From NCBI RefSeq assembly GCF_001921215.1, contig NZ_MSIF01000004.1, forward strand, positions 405,010 to 469,009: a stretch of DNA of 64,000 nt, written 5' to 3'. A program made the translations under genes and the position numbers. The notes under the pieces were generated by a model, which was not told where the DNA came from, made no database searches, and saw nothing but the letters and a program-made list of their open reading frames with translations. The stretch comes from Actinophytocola xinjiangensis (GTDB taxonomy: Bacteria; Actinomycetota; Actinomycetes; Mycobacteriales; Pseudonocardiaceae). Shown in pieces: positions 28,301 through 35,700 of the stretch; within the stretch, counting starts at the first letter, position 1, and each line of letters starts with the position of its first letter.

Positions 28301-29700
28301 ACGTGCTCTACACCTCCGGGTCGACCGGCATGCCGAAGGGAGTGATGGTCGAACACCGCGGCATGACCAACCACGTCCTGGCCAAGCTCGGCGACCTCGG
28401 CATCACCGAGGCGGATGTGGTGGCGCAGAACGGGCCGCAGTCGTTCGACGTGTCCGTGTGGCAGTTCCTCGCCCCGCTGGTCGTCGGCGGCCGGGTGGAG
28501 ATCTTCACCGACGAGGTGGCTACCGACCCGTCCCGGCTGATCGCCGAGGTGGCCGAGCGCGGGGTGACCGTCCTGCAGGTGGTGCCCGCGGTGCTCCGCG
28601 GCCTCGTGGACGTGCCCGACCGGCCGGACCTGCCGCGCCTGCGCTGGCTGGTGCCCACCGGCGACGCCCTCATGGTGACCCTGGCCCGCGCGTGGTTCGC
28701 TCATCACCCGCACGTGCCGCTGCTCAACACCTACGGCTCGACGGAGTGCTCCGACGACCAGTGCCACATCGCGTTCGATGGCCAGGACGCGCTGGTTGGA
28801 TCGCCGCCGGTGGTGTCGATCGGCAGGCCGATCCCGGGCACGTCGGCGCACGTGCTGGACGGCAGGCTGCGTCCGCTGCCGGTGGGCCTGCCGGGCGAGC
28901 TGTTCATCGGCGGCGTCGGGGTCGGCCGCGGCTACCTCGGCGACCCGCGCCGCACCGCCCAGGTGTTCCTGCCCGACCCGTTCTCCGCCACGCCGGGGGC
29001 ACGCCTCTACCGGACCAGGGACCAAGTGCGCCTGCTGGCCGACGGCACCCTGGAGTTCCTCGGCCGCACCGACAGCCTGGTGAAGGTGCGCGGTTTCCGG
29101 ATCGAGCTGGGCGAGATCGAGTCCGCGTTGCTCGACCACCCGACCGTGCGGGATGCGGCGGTGGTGGCCCGCGCCGACGGCGACGGACAGAAGCGGCTGG
29201 CCGCCTATGTGGTGGCCGACCCGCCGCACGACGACCTGCGCGCGTTCCTGCGGCAGCGGCTTCCGGAGTACATGGTGCCCGCGTCGATCACCGCGCTGGA
29301 CGCCTTCCCGCTGAACGGCAACGGAAAGGTCGACCGCGCGCGGCTGCCCGTTCCCGAAATGACGGCCCGCACGGCGGAGCACGTGGCGCCGCGCACTCGG
29401 GTGGAGACCGCCGTCGCGGAGATCTTCGGCGAGGTGCTGGGCGTGGACCGGGTCGGGGCGCACGACCGGTTCTTCGACCTCGGCGGGCACTCGCTGCTGG
29501 CGACCAGGGTGCTGGCGCGCCTGCGGCAGTCCTTCGACGTCGAGGTCCCGATGCGGTTCGTCTTCGCCGCCGACTCGGTCGCGGAACTGGCCGCCGAGGT
29601 GGAGCGGCGCGCCGCCGACCTCACCGACCTGATCACCGAGGTCGAACTCCTCAGCGACGAGGACGTCGACCGCTTACTGCGAGAGCGGGGTCTGTCGTGA
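19321..29700 (+). CDS. Hybrid PKS-NRPS: KS-AT-ACP-aminotransferase-C-A-PCP-C-A-PCP
   Basis: A 3459-residue megasynthase. KS (about 1-425; TACSTS near 171, EAHGTGT, KTNVGHL); AT (GHSFGEY near 597; FPFHS fits malonyl-CoA); ACP (GLDSLA near 901); class III PLP aminotransferase (about 1010-1420; Lys in TYGKVLGGG near 1264) as in mycosubtilin/iturin MycA; C (HHIAADG near 1555); A1 (code V-D-A-V-T-S-I-A-D-K, beta-alanine type); PCP (DLGGDSL near 2362); C (HHIVVDG near 2548); A2 (code D-V-W-Q-V-T-T-D-D-K, substrate unclear; two acidic positions suit a basic or ureido side chain); PCP (DLGGHSL near 3386). There is no ketoreductase, so the beta-keto group formed by the KS is the expected aminotransferase substrate. 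GTG start at 19321 (GTGA overlap, GGAGGAAAG ribosome site). Confidence 0.93.
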   Translation: MNSTDIAITGMAIRCPGVTGLDEFWANLAAGVESVSRFAPDELEDAAFLSVDRTHPRFVPAGGELPDADRFDAAFFGMSPAEAELTDPQHRLFLECAWTAMEDSGRDLTSHDGAVAVYAGCGSNTYALSVLSGATSPMRAYQGLIGNEKDHLATRVAYKLNLSGEAISVQTACSTSLVAVHLACQSLLSGQSDIAIAGGVSVRAAQRTGYVYREDAIFSPDGHCRAFDARAEGTVFGSGLGAVVLRPLADALADGDRVYAVIKGSMINNDAGAKVGYTAPSVDAQAAVVAGALEFSGVRADDIGYVEAHGTGTRLGDPVEIAALAQAFRLTTDRTGYCPIGSVKTNVGHLDAAAGVTGLIKTALSLWHRKIPASLHCGEPNPAIDFGPFFVNTELRDWTAPDGRTRFAGVSSFGIGGTNAHMVLGEAPALAEHTAARPEVVVLTLSAKDDGGLRRLAARHAERLTDAVPLADYCATANTGRARLPHRLAVVGRTAADLREALAGQAITGEATGTRSVAFQFAGQGVWYPGLAEALYERAARFAEVIDECSALLGRSVLDPSADLSRTDVAQPVLFAVQYALARLVRSWGVRPDAVVGHSFGEYAAACLAGVFSLADGMRLVTERGRLMQRTDGLMAAVFAAEGEVDRALEPYRDRVSIAAVNGPAHTVISGDRAAVTDLIRRFDDRGVRVRELAGGFPFHSPLVDSVAREFQSTVDTVAFDRPRLPFVSGRTGEVATDLGCDYWAAQLREPVRYADSVATLVGRGVDVVVELGAHPVLSQLGTRAVADPAVLWVPTLAEGVDDQEALLTAAARLHVVGVSVDWAAVHGPPRRVADLPAYPFAGERHWLDTPHTPTPPAAPEAAPTSAEPATSAVRLREITAGLLRISPDSVDLDAPLLQVGLDSLALIEAAQVIEEELGVRLTVRQLLTDLTTLADVAAYVDRRRSAPAARPAPPAPAAAPRAEEDTAASKAFVPHRPITVVAEAAGPALREFVAAYTRRTAESKRLAGLHRPVLADNDNRVVSDFRMAIKEMVYPIAATSSKGARVVDVDGNEYVDVMMGYGSNLFGHSPDFVTDAVRAQLDRGVHIGVQSDLAGRVAALLAELTGLPRVAFCNSGSEAVMMALRLARTATMRTKVAMFAGSYHGIYDGTLGARRRLRADSAPTPVAPGIPQHMVDDLLVLDYDDPASLAALRAHGPELAAILVEPVQSRRPDVRPAAFLRELRAIADDTGAALVFDEIVTGLRTAPGGAQEWFGVRADLATYGKVLGGGLPIGAVAGRAGFLDTIDGGVWAYGDDSAPTTETTFFAGTFCKHPLAMSAALAVLTELKRAGAGFQESVNRRVDTLAERLNVLFAAEGVPITVAHFGSLFRFASTQDIHLLFYQLVHRGIHIREGHNAFLSAAHTDDDVDTIVRAVRDSVDALRELGALPGGPPRFAPTVAQRQLWTLARLTPEASAAYHQSAVLRLTGKLDVAALRRAVNRVVARHEALRTVFDLEDGWQRVLPEVVVDVPEVDGEDGITGLSREPFDLATGPLLRCAVARTGPENALFGFTAHHIAADGWSMGVLMAEIGTCYSAESGGQAPVLPEPTPFRDFARRTHRDEALAYWTDRMSGPLPTLDLPADRPRPAVARYQGARHTVELDRDLVDRLRTLGTGTGSTLFTVLLSAYSLLLHHLTGDDDVIVGVPTAGRLWRGSERIVGHCTNLLAARTLIDGAERAADLVRRVQADLLGAFEHQDLPFGVLVDHLGIRTDPGRTPLVATTFNLDRAVSPPALSDLAVELVATPVDHVQFDLVLNAVDADGGLRLDIDYRTDLFDAATISRWAGHYATLLSGMADRPESTVAALPVLSERERHDLSRWNDTAAVHPLPGLFDLFAEQVERTPGATCLWQGAESVTYAELAERADQAARHLRAHRIGQEDVVAVPADRSIRQIAAILGVLKVGAAYAPGATDARFRIDEWPERDGEPVTPARTDPDALAHVLRTSGSTGEPKAVGGTHGAVVNRLRWGWDAQPFAPGEVGCLKTAATFVDSVAELFGPLLRGVPVVIATDDVHDPVLFLRTLADHGVTRIVVVPSLLSVLLDTMESTGRRLPALRLWTVSGEPLPADLARRFQTLLPAATLVNIYGCTEVMADATWHDRADGGTTVPIGLPLTNTRAHVLGRHLTPTPVGVPAEVYIAGDGLARGYLGAPGRTAERFVPDPSGEPGTRMYRTGDLARRRQDGTLEHLGRTDRQVKVRGIRVEPGEVETALRGLAGVHAAAVVAKPGPGGYTRLVAHVVSDDVDVRAALTGQLPAHLVPSEVVEHERLPLTSSGKIDRRTLESHQVATDRAQPRTVTERVLRTVWSEVLDRRAPDVHTSFFDLGGDSLSMMRLVPRIHREFAAELGVAELFADPTIAGMAVAIEAGPASAAGAAIPRHPDNSGPLSFGQQRIWFTHQYAPDTPVLNEHVLLRLTGALDRDALSAALDAARAAHDVLRTRFVTEDGQPWQVVDAQAPAAIPLVKADEAAALLLARQEVGRPFTLETGPLLRSTLYRTGEREHLFVLVAHHIVVDGWSLGVLAREVVERYRGRTPPQPAVRYLDFAAWQRAGGQAVARDLEYWADHLTGMPGALNLPADRPRPAERSVSGGVREFSLPPETMAAVSALTRQTGCTPYMVLLAALQTLLSRYSGQADFGIGSPIANRTRPELEGLIGYVANTVVLRADLAGDPTFRDLLGRVRATTLRAYEHQALPFEQVVEHLRPERDTGRTPLFQVMFILQNAPAAELAASGLTVTDVPLHNGTAKHDLTVELTPTPEGGCAGRVEYSSDLFDADRVDRLTGHLAVLLDGVLADPDRPVTDVDVLTPGERDQLEAWRRNDTVSPEALVHRLVEERAARHPTRVAARHDDRELTYGELNSRANRVARHLRERGAELGDLVGVRAERGIDYLTVLLAILKAGAVYLPVDPGLPAARAERVVRDSGCALTLTDLGELVAVAGDDTDLADGPGLGDLAYVLYTSGSTGMPKGVMVEHRGMTNHVLAKLGDLGITEADVVAQNGPQSFDVSVWQFLAPLVVGGRVEIFTDEVATDPSRLIAEVAERGVTVLQVVPAVLRGLVDVPDRPDLPRLRWLVPTGDALMVTLARAWFAHHPHVPLLNTYGSTECSDDQCHIAFDGQDALVGSPPVVSIGRPIPGTSAHVLDGRLRPLPVGLPGELFIGGVGVGRGYLGDPRRTAQVFLPDPFSATPGARLYRTRDQVRLLADGTLEFLGRTDSLVKVRGFRIELGEIESALLDHPTVRDAAVVARADGDGQKRLAAYVVADPPHDDLRAFLRQRLPEYMVPASITALDAFPLNGNGKVDRARLPVPEMTARTAEHVAPRTRVETAVAEIFGEVLGVDRVGAHDRFFDLGGHSLLATRVLARLRQSFDVEVPMRFVFAADSVAELAAEVERRAADLTDLITEVELLSDEDVDRLLRERGLS

Positions 29701-32700
29701 CCGAACGGAACGCGCGCATGGCCACTCTGTCCCTCGCCCGACGTGCGCTGATGGCGGAGTTGGTGCGGGAACGGTCGGGGGCGATCCCGCGGCGTCCCGC
29801 CGGGGCGGACCCGCTGTCGGCCGCGCAGCAGCGGATGTGGTTCCTGGACCAGTACGAGCCTGCCCAACCCGTCTACAACGTGTATGTCGCGGTGCGGCTG
29901 GTCGGCGCACTCGACGTCGACGCCCTGAGTCGCGCGATCGACACGGTGGTGGAGCGGCACGAGATCCTGCGCACCACCTACGCCCTCTCCGACGGGGCGG
30001 TGACGCCGGTCGTCCAGCCCCCGAGCCCCCGGCCGCTGCCGGTCGTGGACGTGGTCGATGAGGTGGCGGCGGCGGGAGAGCAGGCGCGGCTCCCGTTCGA
30101 CCTGGCGACAGGGCCGCTGCTGCGGACCTTGCTGCTGCGCAAGGCCGAGCACGACCACGTGCTCGTCCTGACCTTGCACCACATCGCCGCGGACGGCTGG
30201 TCGCTCGGCGTCCTCGTCACCGAGATCACCGCCCTGTATCGGGCGTTCACCTCCGATCAGCCGAATCCGCTGCCGCCCCTGCGGGTCCAGTACGCCGACT
30301 ACGCGCACTGGCACCGGGCCCAGGCGGACGGCCCCACGGCCGACCGACAGCTCGCCTACTGGCGGGAACGCCTGGTGGGCGCCCCCGCCCTGCTCGTCCT
30401 TCCCACCGACCGGCCGCGCCCGGTGCGGCGCTCGGGCATCGGGCGCAGGCAGCGGTTCATCGTCGGCCGCGACCTGGTGGCCGCGCTGGAGTCGGTGGCG
30501 CGCTCGGAACGGGTGACCCTGTTCATGACGCTGCTCGCGGCCCTGAACGTGGTGTTGGCCCGCTATTCCGGGCAGGCGGACGTGTGTGTCGGCACGCCGA
30601 TCGCCAACCGGACCAGGCCCGAACTCGAGAACCTGATCGGGTACTTCGCCAACACCCTGGTGCTGCGCACGGACCTGTCCGGCGACCCGACCTTCCGCGA
30701 CCTGCTCGGGCGCGTCCGCGAGGCCACGGTGGGCGCATACGACCACCAGGACGTCCCGTTCGAGCGGCTGGTGGACGACCTCGCCCCGGACCGCGACCCG
30801 AGCCGAACCCCGCTGTTCCAGGTGCTGCTGGTGCTCCAGAACGCGCCGATGCCCACCCCGGCCACCCCCGACGTGGTCGTCTCGGACGTGGAGATGCACA
30901 ACGGCACGGCCAAGTTCGACCTCACCCTGATGGTCTACGACCAGGACGGCGAGCTGACCGTGACCGTCGAGTACGCCACCGACCTGTTCGACGACACCAC
31001 CATCACCCGGTTCTTCGGCCACCTCCGCAACACCATGACCGCGCTCACCGCCGACCTCGACCGTCCCGTGTGGACCTTCGAGCAGACCGGCGCGGACGAG
31101 CGGGCGCTCATCGCCTCCTGGAACGACACCGACGCCCCGCTGGACACCTCGCTCCTCGTGCACCACAGGATCGACGCGCAGGCAGCGCGGACCCCGGACG
31201 CGGTGGCGGTCGAGACCGACGACGGCTCCGTGACGTACGGCGACCTGGTGCGACGGGCGAACGGGCTGGCGCACCGGCTGCGCGCGGCCGGAGTCGGCCC
31301 GGAATCACCGGTCGGCGTGCTGCTGGACCGCTCCGCCGATCAGATCGTCGCCCTGCTGGCGGTGCTCAAGGCAGGCGGCGGATACCTGCCTCTGGAACCG
31401 GAGTACCCAGCGGAACGGGTGGCGTACCTGCTGCGAGACACGGGCGCACGGGTGCTGGTGTCCGAACGGCACGTCGCCTCCGTGGTCCGGGTGGACCCGA
31501 AGGCCGACCCGGCGGACACCGCGCCCGCCGCGGACGTTACCGGCCCGAGCCTCGCGTACGTGATCTACACGTCCGGGTCGACGGGCGCCCCGAAGGGTGT
31601 GGTCGGCACGCACGAGGGGATGCTGAACCGGCTGACCTGGCTGTGCGACACCTACGGGTTCGACGCCGCCGACCGGCCGTTGTTCAAGACCCCGTTCAGC
31701 GTCGACACCTCCATCGAGGAGATCTTCGCGCCGCTGCTGGTCGGCGGCTGCGTGGTGGTGGCCAGGCCGGACGCCCACCGCGACCCGGCGTACCTGGTGG
31801 ACGCGGTGATCCGGCACGGCGCGACCCGGCTGCGGTTCGTGCCGTCGCTGCTCGGACCGTTCCTGGCCGAGCCGGGGGTGCGGGAGTGCGGGAGCCTGCG
31901 GCAGGTGTTCTCCGGCGGCGAGCGCCTGCCCCGGGTACTGGAACGCCGCGCGCTCGACGTGCTCGGCCCGATCCTGCACAACGTGTACGGGCCGACCGAG
32001 GCGTCGATCGACGTCACCGCGTGGCAGTGCCGTGCCGACGACGACCTGGCGATGGTGCCGATCGGGACGCCGATGGCCAACGCCCGCGTCCACCTGCTCG
32101 ACGGCCACCTCCGCCCGGTGCCGGTCGGCGTGCCCGGCGAGCTGTACATCGGCGGTGTCTGCGTGGGGCGTGGCTACTTGGGCAAGCCAGGTCTGACGGC
32201 CGAGCGGTTCGTGCCGGACCCGTTCGCCGAGGGGCGGCGCCTCTACCGGACCGGCGACCGCGCCCGCCACCTGCCCGACGGCCGGATCGAGTACCTGGAC
32301 CGGGTGGACCGCCAGGTCCAGGTGCGCGGCCACCGCGTCGAGCCCGGCGAGGTGGAGGCGGCGCTGACCCGGTGTGCGGGCGTCGACGACGCGGCGGTGG
32401 CGACTGTCCCCGACCGCGACGGGATGCCCAGGCTGGTCGCCTACCTGGTCGGCGGAACCACCATCACCCGCGTCCGCGCCGAGCTGCGGGACCGGGTGCC
32501 CGACCACCTGGTGCCCGCGGTCTTTGTGTTCGTGCCCGCCCTGCCGCTCACTCCGAACGGCAAGCTCGACCGGCGCGCTCTGCCCGTCCCGGACGACACC
32601 CGGCCCGAGGTCGGCGACTTCGTGCCACCCACCGGGCCGAGGGAGACGGCGCTCGCCGCGATCTGGCGGGACGTGCTCGGCCTGGAGCGGGTCGGTGCGG

Positions 32701-35700
32701 AGGACAACTTCTTCGCCCTGGGCGGCGACTCGATCCGGACGATCCGGGTGGTGTCGATGGCCAGGGACGAGGGCATCGGCCTGTCGGTGCGCGACCTGTT
32801 CGAGCACCAGACGGTGCGCGGGCTCGCCGCGGCGGGCGACACCGCAGCGGCCCCGAGCACCCGGACCGCCCCCTTCGACCTGGTCCACGAGGAGACGCCC
32901 CCCGGGATCGAGGACGCCTACCCGCTGTCGGCCACCCAGGCGGGCATGGTGTTCGACCGCGAGCTGGAGGGCGACCCCGCCACCCACCACCTGGTGCTGA
33001 GCTTCCACCTGCGCGGCCGCTTCGACCGCGACGCGCTGGTCGACGCGCTCGTCTGGGCGGCGGGCAGGCACCCCGCGCTGCGGACGTCGTTCAGCCTGGC
33101 GGACTACTCGCGTCCGGTGCAGCTCGTGCACCGGACGGCCACCGTGCCGTTCACCGTCGACGACTTGACCGGCGCGGCGGACCAGGACGGGCGGATCGCC
33201 GAGTGGGTCGAGCGGGAGCGCGGACGGCCGTTCGACCTCGCCGAGCCGCCGCTCGTGCGGGCGCACGTCCACCTGCGCGGCCCGGACGCCTTCCAGTTCA
33301 CCCTGAGCAGCCTGGCGCTGGTGCTGGACGGCTGGAGCGTGGCGTCACTGCTGACCGAGCTGTTCGAGGCCTACGCGAGCAGGCGGGACGGCGAACCGTG
33401 GCCGGACGCGCCCGCCCCGGCGAGCACCTACCGGGACTTCGTGGCGTGCGAACTCGCCGACGCCGCCGGGGAACCGGCCGAGGTGACCTCGACCCCGCTG
33501 CCGCCGCCGTGGGGCGAGCCCGGCCCCGGGCTGGTGGACGTGCCCCTGCGGGAGGGTATCTCCGCTGAGCTGCGGCGGCTCGCCGAGCAGGCCGGGGTGC
33601 CGCTCAAGAGCGTCCTGCTGGCCGCGCACCTGCGGGTGCTGAGCCTGGTGACCGGGCGGGCCGACGTCGCCACCGGGCTGGTCACGAACGGCAGGCTTGA
33701 GGAGACCGACGGGGACCGGGTGCTCGGCCAGTTCCTGACCGTGCTGCCGGTGGCTGCGCGGATGGCCCACGGCTCGTGGGAGTCGCTGGCGCGCGACGCC
33801 TTCGCCGCGGAGCGCACAGGTCTGGCCGCGCGCCATCACCCGACCGTCCGCGCGGGCACGCGGTTCGAGACGGTGTTCAACTTCGTGCACTTCCACGTCT
33901 ACGGGCAGCTCGATGGTGTGGACCTGGTCGACTCGGCCGGGTTCGACGGCACGAACTTCCCGCTGTTCACCGAGTTCAGCATCCACCCGGTGAGCGGCGC
34001 GGTGCGGCTGCGGCTTCAGCACAAGCCGGGCAGGCTGGGCGCGGAGCAGATCGCCGACATCGCCCGCCACTACGCGACCGTGCTGGCGGTCATGGTCGAC
34101 GAACCGACCTCCCGCCACGACCGGCTGCCCCTCCCCGTTCCGAAAACCCCCGCCGTCGTGGAGCCGACGTTCTCCGGGCGTACCATCCCCGAGTTGTTCG
34201 CCGCGCGCGCCGCCAGCCGCCCCGACGCGGTGGCCCTGGTGTCCGGCGACCTCCGGATGACCTACCGCGAGCTGGACGAGTGCTCCAACGCGCTCGCGTC
34301 GAGGCTGCGCGCGGCGGGGGTGCGGCCGGAGACCGTGGTCGGCCTGGTGCTGCGGCGCTCCGTCGAGACCGTGGTCGGGATGCTCGGGGTGCTGAAGGCG
34401 GGCGGCGTGTACGCCGTGGTCGACCCGGAGCCCGCTGCCCGCCGCGCGGAGCTGCTGACGGCGGCGCGGGCGGACGTGGTGGTGACCACCGGCGACGTGG
34501 CCATGGACGGCCCGGTGGTCCGCGTCGACCTGTCCGCCCGCGCCGAGGCCACGGCCTGCCCGTCCGACCCGGACCAACTCGCCTGCCTGGTGTTCACCTC
34601 TGGCACGACCGGGCGGCCCAAGGCGGTCGGCCTGCCGCATCGACAGATCGTCAACCGGCTGGCCTGGTCGTGGCGGGCGCACCCGTTCGAGCCGGACGAG
34701 GTGGGCTGCCTGAAGACCCCCTCGGGGTTCGTCGACTCCTTGTGGGAGGTCTTCGGGACACTGCTCGCCGGGGTGCCGTCGGTCGTCGTCGCGGAGGATG
34801 ACGCCCGCGACCCGTACCGTCTGACCGCGCTTCTCGCCGAACACTGGGTGAGCCGGGTGCTGCTGGTGCCCTCCCTGCTGCGGATGATGCTCGACGCACA
34901 CCCGAACCTCGCCGAACGGCTGCCGCGCCTGGTGCTCTGGCAGACCAGCGGCGAGCCGCTGCCCGACGACCTGCGCCGCGCGTTCGCCGCCCGCCTGCCG
35001 TCCGCCCGCCTCGTCAACGTCTACGGCGCAACAGAAGCCTGGGACGCGACCTCCGCCGATGTCACCCACGGCGCAGGCATCGTCCCGATCGGACAACCCC
35101 TGGACGGGACGCGCGTCCACATCCTGGGCCCCGCGCTCCGGCGGGCCCCGGTGGGCTGGCCCGGCGAGCTGTACGTCGGCGGCGAAGGCGTGGCCCGCGG
35201 CTACGCGAACGACCCCGCCACTACCGCGGCGCGGTTCGTCCCCGACCCGTTCCGCACCGGAGGACGCCTGTACCGCACCGGCGACCTGGCCCGACTGCTG
35301 CCGGACGGCCGCATGGAGCTGCTCGGCCGGGCCGACCAGCAACTCAAGGTCCGCGGCGTGCGGGTGGAGCCCGCCGAGATCGAAGCCGTGCTCCGCCGCC
35401 ACGACGCGGTGCGCGAGGCCGTCGTGGTGGCCGGGGACAGCGGGCTGGTCGCCTTCTACGTGGGCGACGCCGACCCGGACGACCTGCGTGGGCACGCCAG
35501 GCGGAGGCTGGCGGCCGCTGTGACGCCCTCGGCGTTCGTCGCGTTGGACGTGCTGCCGTCGACCGCCAACGGCAAGGTCGACCGGCGCGCGCTGGCCCGG
35601 CTCGTGCCCGATCGGCAGGCCGTGGTCCCCGCCGGGTCCGACACCGAGCGGACGCTCGTCGAGATCTGGGCGGAGGTGCTGCGGCACAACGGGATCGGCG

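Noticed and set aside
23422..29490. 2022-codon minus-strand frame
   Set aside because: Antisense to two complete NRPS modules; no recognisable fold and biased composition.
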